A program made the translations under genes and the position numbers. The notes beneath the pieces were generated by a model. That model saw only the letters and a list, made by a program, of their open reading frames with translations, did not search any database and had not been told where the DNA came from. From assembly GCA_018992685.1 (NCBI GenBank), contig JACVGT010000018.1, positions 124,001 through 188,000 of the forward strand: 64,000 nucleotides of DNA, read 5' to 3'. This DNA comes from Theionarchaea archaeon (GTDB lineage: Archaea; Methanobacteriota_B; Thermococci; Methanofastidiosales; SZ-28-30). Below, one piece after another: positions 17,166-27,701 of this stretch; positions within the stretch are counted from its first letter, which is position 1; each line of letters begins with the position of its first letter.

Positions 17166-18371
17166 ATGGAATGGGAATCTCGCTACTCGGAAAGGGCCAG
17201 AGGAATGAAGGCCTCTGAAATCCGTGAATTGCTCAGGCTAACACAACAACCGGATATCATCTCCTTTGCAGGAGGACTCCCCAGTCCTGAATCGTTTCCT
17301 ACTGTGGATATTGCAGAGGTTACGACACACATCATGCTCACTGCTGCTGAAGAAGCACTGCAATATGGTACAACTGAAGGATACAATCGACTGAGGGAAT
17401 ACTGCGCGTATTGGTCGAAAAAAGAAGGCATTGAGGCAACTATGGACAATGTAGTCATCACCAGTGGGTCTCAACAGGGCTTGGACATCGTATCAAAGAT
17501 ACTGCTTGATCCCAATGACGTGGTCATTGTGGAAGCTCCCAGCTACCTGGGAGGACTGGGAGCCATACGGGCATACCAGGCCTCGTTTACTGCGGTGAAG
17601 ATGGATGACGAAGGACTGATGATGGACCAGCTGGAGGATACCATCAAGAAGATGAACCATCCTCCCAAGCTGGTATACACCGTACCCACCTTCCAGAACC
17701 CTGCTGGAGTGACCATGATCGAGAAGAGGCGGAAGAAACTGGTGGACTTGGCCCATGACTACGATTTCGTTATCATGGAAGATAATCCGTATGGAGATCT
17801 CCGATATTCTGGTGATCCTGTGAAGGCAATCAAAGCATTCGATGATGAGGGGAGAGTAATCTACACGTCCACCTTCTCCAAGATTTTCTCACCCGGAATG
17901 CGATTGGCCTGGATTATCGGGCACGAGACGTTCATTCGAAAATTCGTCATTGCAAAACAGAGTACTGATCTGTGTACCAATTCCTTTGTGCAGCGTATTC
18001 TCTATGAGTACTGTCGCAGGGATCTAATCGAGAACCATATCAACAAGATCAGGGAAATCTATCGAGAGAAACGAGATGTCATGCTGGAGAGTCTGGAAGA
18101 GTACTTCCCTGAAGGATGCTCATGGACAAGACCTGATGGAGGTCTGTTCTTGTGGGCCAGGGTTCCAGAATACATCGACACCAAGGTCATGATCGGAGAA
18201 GCCATCAAAGAAAGGGTGGCCTATGTTCACGGCGCAGCCTTCTTCGTGGACGGATCAGGGACCAATACCATGCGGTTGTGTTTTTCATATGCATCAAACG
18301 AAAAGATCAGGGAGGGGATAAAACGGCTCGGAAGGGTCATTGAAAAGGAGATAAAGGCCCATAAAGCCTGA
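17166..18371 (+). CDS. PLP-dependent class I/II aminotransferase
   Basis: A fold-type I aminotransferase of the aromatic / 2-aminoadipate (LysN/ARO8-like) group. The N-terminal IISFAGGLPSPESFP is typical of this group. The PLP Lys lies in TFSKIFSPGMRLAW. The motif NPYGDLRYSG holds the conserved Asn/Tyr of the cofactor site. The length of 401 aa is standard. CCTTTTAAATGC lies about 35 nt upstream as the promoter. The substrate cannot be decided; aromatic amino acids, branched-chain amino acids or 2-aminoadipate are options. Confidence 0.9.
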   Translation: MEWESRYSERARGMKASEIRELLRLTQQPDIISFAGGLPSPESFPTVDIAEVTTHIMLTAAEEALQYGTTEGYNRLREYCAYWSKKEGIEATMDNVVITSGSQQGLDIVSKILLDPNDVVIVEAPSYLGGLGAIRAYQASFTAVKMDDEGLMMDQLEDTIKKMNHPPKLVYTVPTFQNPAGVTMIEKRRKKLVDLAHDYDFVIMEDNPYGDLRYSGDPVKAIKAFDDEGRVIYTSTFSKIFSPGMRLAWIIGHETFIRKFVIAKQSTDLCTNSFVQRILYEYCRRDLIENHINKIREIYREKRDVMLESLEEYFPEGCSWTRPDGGLFLWARVPEYIDTKVMIGEAIKERVAYVHGAAFFVDGSGTNTMRLCFSYASNEKIREGIKRLGRVIEKEIKAHKA

Positions 18372-18372
18372 T

Positions 18373-18393
18373 CTTTTATTTTTTACTTTATTT
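18373..18393 (+). terminator. T-rich terminator after aminotransferase
   Basis: A run of T with few interruptions begins two bases after the stop, consistent with an archaeal oligo-T terminator between the convergent aminotransferase and alaS. Confidence 0.35.
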
Positions 18394-18417
18394 CCTTCTA
18401 TGTCAAACTGTTACTGA

Positions 18418-21042
18418 TCATTCTTTTTCCTTGATACCCTGAGAGAAATCAGAAGTCCCTCCCCCTCTCCCATACTTCTTGATGAGTTCATTGGCTTTGT
18501 ATCCCTTCTCCACAGCTTTTTTACCACAGAAGACCACCAGATCACCTTTTTCATTGTGAAGGATTACTACCCCATTATCACACACCAGGCTGAGCCCGGT
18601 TTCCCGCAACACATCTCTGTCCCCTTCCACCTCTTCTTCCAGAAAGAGAATATCCCCTTCTTCTGTGAAGCACTCGTTGAGTCGTATTTTCCGTATCTGA
18701 GACAATTCTCGCTTCAAAGTATCAATCTCCTTTGACTTCATCTTCCATTCATCAAAGAAGCGCTGAGCAGTTTTCACCACCTGCGATTTTTCAACCCGGA
18801 GAATCTCCCCTATTTCCCGCAGCATATCTGCATCTTCTTGCACACATTTCAAAGCTGTCAATCCTGCAGTGAATTCCAGCCGCAAAACGGCATCCGATAT
18901 CTTTTCAAAGTTCACAATCTTAATAAACCCTACTTCACTGGTGCTGTCTGCATGGGTTCCCCCACAAGCTTCCACGTCAAACCCAGAAATGTTCAATACC
19001 CGCAAGACTTTTCCCGGTACAGCACCTCCCTGGTATAACCTGAACCCGTACTCTCTTTCCGCTTCATTGCGAAAAAGGAACATCTTCTGAATGTGGATTC
19101 CCTTGAGAACCATGTCGTTGGCAATCTTCTCTATCAGGTGAAGCTCCTGTGAAGTCAGGGTTTCGTAGTGTGTAACATCCAGTCTCCCACATGATTCCGA
19201 TATATGAGAACCTGCTTGCCACACGTGGTTACCCAGGACCTTGCGACAGGCTCCGTTGATTAGATGGGCTGCTGTATGGTGTCTCGTAAGCGTATCCCTT
19301 CTTTCTCCATTGATTCTACAAGAAACAGATTTTCCTTTCTTAATGGTTCCTTCCTTCAGACGATGAACTACAGTTTTTCCTTCCTTGAACACATCAACGA
19401 CTTCTCTATCATCAATCCATCCTGTATCATGTTCCTGACCGCCTCCTTCGGGATAGAATGCGGTTTTGTCCAGGACAACAAGTGTGTCGCAGCTGTCTAT
19501 GACGGTGGCAGTGAATTCCCTCATCTTCTCGTTCTCATAGTACAGGGGTTCTGTTTCATAGGGCGGAAATACTGCAGGCTCCTGTTCACATATGGGGGCA
19601 GCCTTCTCGACTTCTTCAAACCGCGGTATGGAGAATGAAATCCCTGCTTCCTGGGCTGCTTTCTCCAGCAACTCTGGATTGACGCCGTGAGATTGGTACA
19701 ATTCTGCCAGTTTATGATGAGTAATCTTCTTTGAGGAAAGTGCCTTTTCAAGTTCTTTTTCCACTTTTATGCGTGCCTTCCTGTATTTTCTCTTCTCCAC
19801 ATCTATAATTTTGTAGATATCCTCCAGGTTTTCAGTCAATTCAGGAAATTGCGGCTTCAAATACCGGGCATGTTCTTCAAATACGTTCTCCAGGGAAATA
19901 TCCCAGCCGTATGTTTGAATGAAGTTCAGGCATCGCCTCAGTAAAGCACGGAGGTTATATCCTCCCCCAATATTTGAAGGGAGGGCGCCATCATTAAGGG
20001 CAACTAAAAGTCCCCTCGTATGCTCTCCAATAGAGTATAAAGCTGCCTGATTTTCAACTCTCTTTCTGAGAAATTCTGGGTCAACTTCTAAAATGCGAGC
20101 CGTGTGATTCCATGCTTGGTTCACGTCATCAATTTCATCTATATTAAATAATCCCGCATAGGGAGCGAATTTATCCATTAATGGACGATCAGGCTTGAAC
20201 CCCGTCATCTTGTACAACATGTCCATGACAGTGGGGAAAACAGCATCGTACGATGTTGACAGCCCGGAGCAAAACCATGTGTTTCGTTCCTGACCCATCC
20301 CCATGTCCAGCACCTTGAGGTTCAATTCATCATACCCTGATTCAGTCAGGGTATACAACATGTATACCTGATTTCCCAGTTCCAGTCCCCCTGAGAAATA
20401 CTCCATACAGGCTCCTCCATTTCCTCCTCCTGCCCAGCCGTCCTCATGAAAGATTATCTCATCTTGGGGGATTCTCAGTCCTTGCGTCAGCCAGGAATAG
20501 ATGTGATCAAGATATTCATTCTGATCATAGGCTTCGGGGGGTTCAAAGGCATGCTGCCCGATCATGACAAATCCTGTGTAGTGGATGCCAGTAATTCCAA
20601 CATTTTCCACATCCACAAATCGCAAGGAAAACTGGGGCACAACTAACGGATTGGCAGGAGGATCGACAGCACCTGATACCACATGGGGCTGGAAATCGTA
20701 GATTGAGGCCTGCACAAAATCGGTATCATCCCTCCACCTGGCTACCACTGGATATCTTTGGATGGGCGTATACCCAAACTTCTCAAACATGGCGCTGAAC
20801 TCATCCCATACTTCAGTGTACGTAAGAGAACGGTAAGGAGTTCTGCCCACAAACTGGAAGGTGCCCTGGCATTGAGGGTCTCCGCACACTGCTCTTTCAC
20901 ATGTGCTCCAGAAGTACTTGCCGCACCTTGTGCACTGGTGCCTGGAAAACCCTAAATTCCTCAGCGTTTCCACTCCGAAGTACCTTTCCGGCTGGTTGGA
21001 TGCAACCTGTCTAAACATCTCCTTGGTCTTCTTCACATCCAT
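18418..21042 (-). CDS. alaS: Alanyl-tRNA synthetase, archaeal type
   Basis: Charges tRNA-Ala. The N-terminal zinc motif C-TRC-GKYFWSTCERAVCGDPQC is specific to archaeal AlaRS. The class II catalytic core follows. The editing domain holds HHTAAHLINGACR (HxxxH) and CGGTHAD, the usual Zn/editing residues. The C-terminal part corresponds to the oligomerisation/C-Ala region and is a little short. The total of 874 aa is close to the family norm of about 900. Divergent from the downstream lipoprotein gene. Confidence 0.97.
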   Translation of the reverse strand: MDVKKTKEMFRQVASNQPERYFGVETLRNLGFSRHQCTRCGKYFWSTCERAVCGDPQCQGTFQFVGRTPYRSLTYTEVWDEFSAMFEKFGYTPIQRYPVVARWRDDTDFVQASIYDFQPHVVSGAVDPPANPLVVPQFSLRFVDVENVGITGIHYTGFVMIGQHAFEPPEAYDQNEYLDHIYSWLTQGLRIPQDEIIFHEDGWAGGGNGGACMEYFSGGLELGNQVYMLYTLTESGYDELNLKVLDMGMGQERNTWFCSGLSTSYDAVFPTVMDMLYKMTGFKPDRPLMDKFAPYAGLFNIDEIDDVNQAWNHTARILEVDPEFLRKRVENQAALYSIGEHTRGLLVALNDGALPSNIGGGYNLRALLRRCLNFIQTYGWDISLENVFEEHARYLKPQFPELTENLEDIYKIIDVEKRKYRKARIKVEKELEKALSSKKITHHKLAELYQSHGVNPELLEKAAQEAGISFSIPRFEEVEKAAPICEQEPAVFPPYETEPLYYENEKMREFTATVIDSCDTLVVLDKTAFYPEGGGQEHDTGWIDDREVVDVFKEGKTVVHRLKEGTIKKGKSVSCRINGERRDTLTRHHTAAHLINGACRKVLGNHVWQAGSHISESCGRLDVTHYETLTSQELHLIEKIANDMVLKGIHIQKMFLFRNEAEREYGFRLYQGGAVPGKVLRVLNISGFDVEACGGTHADSTSEVGFIKIVNFEKISDAVLRLEFTAGLTALKCVQEDADMLREIGEILRVEKSQVVKTAQRFFDEWKMKSKEIDTLKRELSQIRKIRLNECFTEEGDILFLEEEVEGDRDVLRETGLSLVCDNGVVILHNEKGDLVVFCGKKAVEKGYKANELIKKYGRGGGTSDFSQGIKEKE

Positions 21043-21232
21043 TAATTCTCATTTCTTCACCCATTTTTATATCTATGGGATAACCGGTGTGGAGGCATTC
21101 ATGAATCGGCACAAAGAGTGACAAGAATCAATTGACTATCCAGCCAGCAATTATTTAACTACTACAGGTATAGTAAATTTAGAGGTTGTCACCCTCTCAA
21201 CTCAGCATATATGGAATTTGGATGGTGATTGA

Positions 21233-22405
21233 ATGAAGGGATTTTCATCCAGAAGTATACTTGCAATACTGGTGGCAGCATGTATAGTGACCGGGTGCAT
21301 AGATTCCTTCCGGGAACACGAAAAAGAAAAAAACTTCGTACTCGTAGAAGAGTATCCTGGAGTATGTCTGACGAACGATCTGACTGCCCTGCCCCTGGCA
21401 ACATCAGGACATGATGTCTATGTTATCGGAGAGCTTCATGGCACGCGAGAAATACATCTCCTGTTTGTTACATACCTGAAAATGCTTCACGAGACATGTG
21501 GTCTGCGCGATGTCATTATGGAAGTCAACCAGCATGCAGAAGAAGAGGCCAATGCCTATGCTGTGGGGGAACTTGAAGAATTTCCCGCAACAATATGGAA
21601 CAGGCCTGACAGATTTGACGTTCTTGAATACATCAGGGAAATGAATGAGGGGTTACCCGACAAGGGAAAGATCAGGGTACATCTCGTGGACCTAGATATC
21701 GCCCCTCAGGGTGTTGAGCCGTATACCTACTTCTACATGCATCTGGTGGAGCTCAGAGAAGAACTGAAGGCTGAATCCATCAATATTCCCCCCGTACAGG
21801 AGTTTGCACAATGGGATGAAACTGAAATGCTTGAAGTAGTGGAAGCCCTCGAAAAGGAAACGGAGGATGAGAAAGTTCTCAATGAACTACGGACAGTGCG
21901 GACTTCAATCAAATTCAAAAGCGGACAAAATGACTTTGATCTCCGTGAGGAAGCTATAGCCCAAAACATCCAAAACGTTTTGAAAGAAGTGGATCGTGCA
22001 CCATTACTGGCACTGTATGGTCGCTACCATTCATTCAAGGTAAGGGGCACCTATTCCTGGGGTGATCCGTGGGTGGATCGCCTGAGAGATTCAGGAACAT
22101 CAGTGTATTCAGTGAGCGTGACAGCAGCATCGGGAGAGTATTGGCTCGATTACCACGTGTTTGACGCCGGTGCTGAAGGGTTCTATATGGATGACGTGCT
22201 CCTGGAAAAAGACACTCCGCTGAAAGCGCTTTTTGACATATGGGCAGACTATGAGATTGCATATGTGGATCTTCATACAATTACGTACCTGGTGGTACCG
22301 TGGCAGGCAAGTGGCCACTGTCCTTTGGAATGCGGTACCAGTCTCTCAGAAGCGTTTGATGGGATAGTACTGTTCAAAGAGGTGAGCCCCAGTAGGACCT
22401 CATAA
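21233..22405 (+). CDS. Secreted lipoprotein, ChaN/erythromycin-esterase-like
   Basis: The signal peptide ends in VTGC, a lipobox, so the mature protein is probably lipid-anchored on the outer face of the membrane. The core contains VYVIGELHGTREIH, matching the E-L-H-G motif of EreA-like and ChaN-like proteins. Downstream, REEAIAQNIQNVL and a LLALYGRYHSFK block match the same superfamily. The superfamily includes haem-binding and esterase members, so the reaction is open. GGTGAT six nt upstream of the ATG is the ribosome binding site. It precedes two large membrane proteins on the same strand, with separate promoters. Confidence 0.6.
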   Translation: MKGFSSRSILAILVAACIVTGCIDSFREHEKEKNFVLVEEYPGVCLTNDLTALPLATSGHDVYVIGELHGTREIHLLFVTYLKMLHETCGLRDVIMEVNQHAEEEANAYAVGELEEFPATIWNRPDRFDVLEYIREMNEGLPDKGKIRVHLVDLDIAPQGVEPYTYFYMHLVELREELKAESINIPPVQEFAQWDETEMLEVVEALEKETEDEKVLNELRTVRTSIKFKSGQNDFDLREEAIAQNIQNVLKEVDRAPLLALYGRYHSFKVRGTYSWGDPWVDRLRDSGTSVYSVSVTAASGEYWLDYHVFDAGAEGFYMDDVLLEKDTPLKALFDIWADYEIAYVDLHTITYLVVPWQASGHCPLECGTSLSEAFDGIVLFKEVSPSRTS

Positions 22406-22500
22406 ACCGAATGGCGCTGGTGATCCTCATCTGAAAGGGGATCCAGGTATTCCAGATCTGGTATCACAACCCATATAAACGTGCTGGAGCCACAACTATC

Positions 22501-25038
22501 ATGGTGCAGCGGACTGGACTCGTTCTGGCATCAGTTCTGGGATCGAGTATTCTTGCAGGTGTCGTACTACCATACCCTTTTTACATTGTAGCATGGATGG
22601 TGGGACTCTTCTTTGTCACCGGGGCCGGGATCTTGCTGCACCTGGAACCGACGTTGAATCTCGATACGTTGTTGACCTCTGTCCTGGTAGGACTGTGTGT
22701 TCATGTGGTGTATGGATACGTTTTGGGGGCTCTTCAGATAGAATTGACCCTGTGGCTTCTCTTGGCTCCCAGCGTCCTCAGCAGCATCTCAGTAATGCGT
22801 AGCCGGCAAAATATACATCTAAATCTGAAAGACAGCCTCCTCCTGATTCCTCTAATGGTCTTTGTGGTCTTGGCCGGTCATGCAGTTCCTGGGGAACAGG
22901 CTGGCCTCTTTGCTTTTCGGTCCATCATGGAAGCAGGATTCATACCTTCTCATTATCCACTGTATGAGATTCCTTTGAAGACTCCCCTGGGGTTTCATTT
23001 TCTGGTGTATGAGGTACTTTTTTTGGCTGGAGACTGGCACTCTTATTCTCTCTGTGGGGTGATACTGAGTTCTCTTGCTTTTATTCCCTGCTATCTCATG
23101 GCAAAGAGTCTTCACTCAGAGAAGGCAGGATGGGCCGCAGGAATGTGCGCTCTCTTTGCTTCAGTTGCCCTTGTAGACTGCGCACAGGATGGGCTGTATA
23201 GTCTCGGCCTATCTCTTGTAATCCAAGGAACTGTCATGTATTGGGCTCTAGATTCCTCAAAGCAATGCAGTGCCAGAAAACTAGTTCTCGTGGGGCTGGG
23301 TTGTGCTGCTGGAATCGAAGTACATACTTCATTCGTGGTGGTTCTTCCTGCAGTTCTTGTTCTTGCACTGTACGGTGTCTTTCGCAGTTACAGGGGGCGA
23401 CCTATCAAGCCCCTGGCAGTCTTCGGAGGCAGTCTCTTCGTGTTTTTCATTCCATTTGTGGGACAGTCATGCGATGTGACGTCTTCCATCCACGAAGTCG
23501 CGTACTGGGCTGGGGAGATCGGGACTGCAGGAACACCAGGATTTGTCACCGCTAATGTAGGAATCTGGGTAATATTCATTGGAGCTGTGGGATTCCTGTT
23601 TGTGAGAAAAGTGCATGTCCTCTTCTTTGCCGGCTGGATCGGTCTCGGTGCTTCTGCAGCATTGATCAGTGGGTTCATGCTCTCATTTCCTGTGTGGTCC
23701 ATGATTTCCAGCGCAGAGGGACTGAAAATCCTGTCTATTCCCCTATCTGTTCTCGCTGGGATTGGGTTGGTTCATCTCACCAAGCCCTCCTGGAGCATTG
23801 TCTTTCTGCTCTTGCTCATGTCAGTGACACCACAGCCGGTGGTCCGCGAGACCCCTTCCCTACTCACTGGACCCTTTGTTCCTGCAGACTCACAGTATTT
23901 CCTGGATGACCAGGAGGCTATGCAGCTTCTGGAACCCTATCCTGACAGTTATATCCTCAATGACTGGTGGATGGGGACAGGTTCATCCTGGATACTTCCC
24001 CTGGTTGAAAGAAAGGTGATGTTTCCATATCTATACAGGTATGATGGAGCTGTTTCAACATTGAATATTCCAGAGAAGGAGAAAAAATCCTTCCTAGTGG
24101 CAGCACTTCCTGATATTGAGCCATCCTTGCTGTTCTTAAGAGAGGAAGGGGTGGACTACGTTTTCTTATCAGGATATATACGGCCTGAGGTCGCATGGAG
24201 GAGAATCCTGTGGGATCCTGAATGCATGCTGAAAAGCCTGAACTACAACCTCGTTTTCCACAGAGGAGATACCTATCTCTTCAAGGTCTTGCCTTCCTTC
24301 ACCTTTTCAAATACCTACAGGATATCAGAGGTTCCCACGTTTGTGGGGTTCACTGGACGTTGTCCGGCTGGAGGCGGTATGCTGCAGAGCGATGTCCAGC
24401 CTGTTCTTGTGGACTTTGATGGAAATGGCCAGGCGATCATCGCCTGGGGTAGCATGAGTTTTCGTCCTGCACTCTATGTGAGGATCACCTTCCTGGATTC
24501 AGGCTTTGACCCATTTGACATCCTGGTGAGAGAGCAGGAAGAATTCTTTCTGGCCACGGTACCCAGAACGAATTCTGGCCTGTGGGAAACCCTGTACTTC
24601 AGACTTCCTGTTGAAATTGAGGAAGGTGCTGCTGTGATGCTGACTCCTCATGGAACTCCTGTCACTGTGAGTGATGTAGCTGTGATGGCATGTTTTCACG
24701 GGATGAAAGTGTCTGATGAAGTTGTTCTTGTGGGAGATTCGTGGAGCCAGGTCAACGAGGTGTATGTTGCCAAATCATCAGCCACAACCAGCCACATCTA
24801 TGTACTTTCCCCCTTGATTACTGTTGTGAACATAACCTACTTTGATGATGCTCCGGGCAATGTGGATTTCAACATTCTGCTCAGTGGTGGTCAGCTGGGC
24901 AGGTTCATCCTTGAGAGAACGGGAGACGGGAATGTGAAATGTGTGAGTATCCCTATCCCTACAGGGTATTCGTTCCTGGATATTGGCGTTTCTGCCTGGG
25001 AGAGTGATCTCACAATCCTCGCTATATCCTGCGAATAG
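22501..25038 (+). CDS. Large polytopic membrane protein, GT-C/DUF6541-like, copy 1
   Basis: The first half (about residues 1-450) is hydrophobic with roughly ten or more transmembrane helices. The C-terminal 400 residues are soluble and rich in beta strands. The early acidic loop (HAVPGEQAG) and the later ILNDWWMGTGSSWI motif are shared with the next gene, so the two are tandem paralogues. The organisation resembles GT-C glycosyltransferases that act on lipid-linked sugars at the outer membrane face; the activity is inferred only from topology. CCCATATAAACG about 30 nt before the ATG marks a likely promoter. Confidence 0.6.
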   Translation: MVQRTGLVLASVLGSSILAGVVLPYPFYIVAWMVGLFFVTGAGILLHLEPTLNLDTLLTSVLVGLCVHVVYGYVLGALQIELTLWLLLAPSVLSSISVMRSRQNIHLNLKDSLLLIPLMVFVVLAGHAVPGEQAGLFAFRSIMEAGFIPSHYPLYEIPLKTPLGFHFLVYEVLFLAGDWHSYSLCGVILSSLAFIPCYLMAKSLHSEKAGWAAGMCALFASVALVDCAQDGLYSLGLSLVIQGTVMYWALDSSKQCSARKLVLVGLGCAAGIEVHTSFVVVLPAVLVLALYGVFRSYRGRPIKPLAVFGGSLFVFFIPFVGQSCDVTSSIHEVAYWAGEIGTAGTPGFVTANVGIWVIFIGAVGFLFVRKVHVLFFAGWIGLGASAALISGFMLSFPVWSMISSAEGLKILSIPLSVLAGIGLVHLTKPSWSIVFLLLLMSVTPQPVVRETPSLLTGPFVPADSQYFLDDQEAMQLLEPYPDSYILNDWWMGTGSSWILPLVERKVMFPYLYRYDGAVSTLNIPEKEKKSFLVAALPDIEPSLLFLREEGVDYVFLSGYIRPEVAWRRILWDPECMLKSLNYNLVFHRGDTYLFKVLPSFTFSNTYRISEVPTFVGFTGRCPAGGGMLQSDVQPVLVDFDGNGQAIIAWGSMSFRPALYVRITFLDSGFDPFDILVREQEEFFLATVPRTNSGLWETLYFRLPVEIEEGAAVMLTPHGTPVTVSDVAVMACFHGMKVSDEVVLVGDSWSQVNEVYVAKSSATTSHIYVLSPLITVVNITYFDDAPGNVDFNILLSGGQLGRFILERTGDGNVKCVSIPIPTGYSFLDIGVSAWESDLTILAISCE

Positions 25039-25147
25039 GAATTCTGGTCAGGAATAGGAAAGTCATGAGGGCAGAGAAAGCTGAGGGGACTCAAAGAAGT
25101 CATCTGGACTCACAATTCTTAAATAGGAGAACCTACCATTCACAACA

Positions 25148-27628
25148 ATGAAGCCCTTTCTGACCACACTCGCTCTCTGCAGCATCGTGGTGACTGTTCT
25201 GGCACCTCCTGAAGCGAAACTGGCAGCTGTCTTCGTGCTGCTCCTCTTGCCTGGAGCAGGGATATCCCTCACCATGTACCCCAAGAGAGATTTCGTCGAC
25301 CAGATGGTCTTCTCGGTGCTGTGTGGTCTGGGGTTTCAGATCGTCTATGGCTACTTCCTTTCCATGGTATCCCATTTCTCTCTTGTCAGTTTGAGCGTCC
25401 CTGCTGTAGCGTTTTCTCTCTTAGCGGATTTCAAAGCGATGAAGACTGTGAGCCTTGATAAAAAGTCTCTCCTCATCTTTGTTCCCGCCCTCCTGTTCGG
25501 GTTGGCAACCTGGAACGTGGTGCCTGGAGAAGACGCAATTGCCCATTTACTGATAATTGAAGATATTGTCCAGGAGGCAGCTGTTCCCCAGACATACCTT
25601 TTGTATCCCGAAATTCCTACAATCATTTATCCCTTGGGTGTTCATATTCTCACAGCACAGCTCGAACTCTTTTCTGGGATGAACAATCTCATATTCGGAA
25701 TGGCTTCCTTTCTTGCTGCTGTATTGTGCTTGTCAATATACTGGTTTACCAAGACCATGTTTTCCACAGAAATGGGGCTTCTGGCAGGCGTTCTTGCAGT
25801 ATTTTCCACACTCCCCCCTTTGAACAGTGTCATTCTCAGCAATTATTCCACATTACTGGCCTATGTGATGACCTGTGCCGCAATAGGGGTGATAGTCAAT
25901 CTTAATTCGAGGAAGGATTTTAGGTTATGGGCTGTACTGGCCCTGCTGCTGGCTGCAGGAGCAGAGAGTCACCTTCTCTTTTTTGTGGTCCTGATACCTC
26001 TATCAGTGCTCTTGGTACAGGAGCTGAGAAAGAAGCCTCGTTCTTGGATCAACTACGTTCTCATAATCGGGCTGGCTGCCGTGTTCTGTCTGCCCTTCTT
26101 GCTGCGCATTTCTTCCGCCTACATTCCTTCCAGAGAAGCAGATTTCTCATCTGTGGAATATCTCGTGAGACAGGAAAGTCACTTCTTCCAACGATTCTCT
26201 GCTGACTTGGTTCCTCGAACCATTGGGATATGGATAACCCTGGTGGGCGCACTGGGATTCTTCCTCCTACAAAAATACCGATTGTTCTTTGGTGTATGGG
26301 CTGTCACATTCCTTTTTCTGGCCCTAAATAGTGCAATGGGCATCGAATTCCCATTATGGTACACTTTCTTTGCTCCTCGGATGATAGACCAGTTATTCAT
26401 CCCCTTTTCTGTGATGGGAGCCTTTTTCCTCCTGCAGATGAAAGACTTCTCTAGGCCAGGAGCTGTAATTCTTTCGGGAATCTTACTGCTGTCTGGATGT
26501 TCATATATCCTTCAGACCCCACGGGCAGACCGGGGAGAGCTGTTTCCCACCACATCCCCGTTTTTTGAGAATGATCAAAAGGGCATGATATGGCTCCTGC
26601 AGACTGAACAGGAGAGTATCATACTCAATGATTGGTGGACGGGGACGGGGTCTGCATGGATCCCAAGTCTCACCAGGAGAAAGGTGGTCTTTCCCTACAC
26701 CGTAAATGCTTTCTCCATAAATGTTTTTGCCCGCAAAGATTACGTTAAAGCGTTGAACTTGGCTCAGAAAGAACAGAAAAGCTTCCTAATTGCTGCATAT
26801 CCGGACTCTAAAGAAGCCCATGCCTATCTCAAGGAATGGCACGTAGATTATATATTTTTGTCCAGCTATGTTCTGGAGGAATCCAAATGGAGAGCCGCTC
26901 TGTGGAACCCCTATGGACTGACAGAGAGTCCCAACTATGAATTGGTGTTTCAAGATGGGTATACCTATATCTTCAACGTGAACAGTGAATTTGAATACAG
27001 CACAACCTTCAGATTGAAGGAGCTGGGTGAAGTCAACGTAGAACAGAGTACACCCACTGAGCTCGATGTGTCTCTCGGGTTGTTGAGTTTTCCGGTGGAC
27101 AGAATCCTGGATATCCAGTTTGAAGACGAAGGATTGGGACAGATCGAAGTGAGAACAGGGGATTCCCTTCTGGCACTGATTCCTCAGACTGACAGTAAGA
27201 GTATGGTTCATGTAGCATTCAGGCTCCCTCTTGATGTGGAGCGGATTACACTGTCCTGTCCAGATCGGCCCATAACTGTGGCAGCATCTGTTACCACGAC
27301 TTTCATGACCAGCATTTCCTGTGGAAATACCGTATTCATAGGAACGTCATGGCAGAAGGTAGAATCAGGATGTGAATTATACGATCAGGGACACATCTAC
27401 TTGATCAATCCTTCAGGAGAGGTGGCATTGACATACCTGGACGTGGGCGAAGGCAATGTGGATTTGAATGTCTTCCTCAAGGGTGAATGGCAGAAGGTAA
27501 CTACCATCTACCGGGAAAATGATGGATTGAAGAAGACGATTGTTCTGAAAATGCCTGAAGGATACACACTGCTGGACGTAGGAATTAAAACCTGGGGCGA
27601 CCCTCTCGTGCTTGTTGCAGTCGAATAG
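25148..27628 (+). CDS. Large polytopic membrane protein, GT-C/DUF6541-like, copy 2
   Basis: A paralogue of the preceding gene with the same layout: an N-terminal multi-helix membrane domain, then a beta-rich soluble tail. Shared motifs include VVPGEDAIAH (acidic first loop), ILNDWWTGTGSAWIP, VDYIFLSSYV and a terminal LLDVGIKTWG block. This copy keeps an Asp after the Glu in the first loop (GEDA), where copy 1 has GEQA. GT-C enzymes use an acidic residue in this loop, so only copy 2 may have the full acidic pair. CTTAAATAGG about 25 nt upstream of the ATG is a probable TATA box. Function unproven; possibly cell-surface glycosylation. Confidence 0.6.
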   Translation: MKPFLTTLALCSIVVTVLAPPEAKLAAVFVLLLLPGAGISLTMYPKRDFVDQMVFSVLCGLGFQIVYGYFLSMVSHFSLVSLSVPAVAFSLLADFKAMKTVSLDKKSLLIFVPALLFGLATWNVVPGEDAIAHLLIIEDIVQEAAVPQTYLLYPEIPTIIYPLGVHILTAQLELFSGMNNLIFGMASFLAAVLCLSIYWFTKTMFSTEMGLLAGVLAVFSTLPPLNSVILSNYSTLLAYVMTCAAIGVIVNLNSRKDFRLWAVLALLLAAGAESHLLFFVVLIPLSVLLVQELRKKPRSWINYVLIIGLAAVFCLPFLLRISSAYIPSREADFSSVEYLVRQESHFFQRFSADLVPRTIGIWITLVGALGFFLLQKYRLFFGVWAVTFLFLALNSAMGIEFPLWYTFFAPRMIDQLFIPFSVMGAFFLLQMKDFSRPGAVILSGILLLSGCSYILQTPRADRGELFPTTSPFFENDQKGMIWLLQTEQESIILNDWWTGTGSAWIPSLTRRKVVFPYTVNAFSINVFARKDYVKALNLAQKEQKSFLIAAYPDSKEAHAYLKEWHVDYIFLSSYVLEESKWRAALWNPYGLTESPNYELVFQDGYTYIFNVNSEFEYSTTFRLKELGEVNVEQSTPTELDVSLGLLSFPVDRILDIQFEDEGLGQIEVRTGDSLLALIPQTDSKSMVHVAFRLPLDVERITLSCPDRPITVAASVTTTFMTSISCGNTVFIGTSWQKVESGCELYDQGHIYLINPSGEVALTYLDVGEGNVDLNVFLKGEWQKVTTIYRENDGLKKTIVLKMPEGYTLLDVGIKTWGDPLVLVAVE

Positions 27629-27701
27629 GGCTACTAGGAATCCTTACCTGCTCTTGAGCCCCATGGGAAAACCTTTTTATAACCTCAGAAGGAGAAAAAC
27701 T

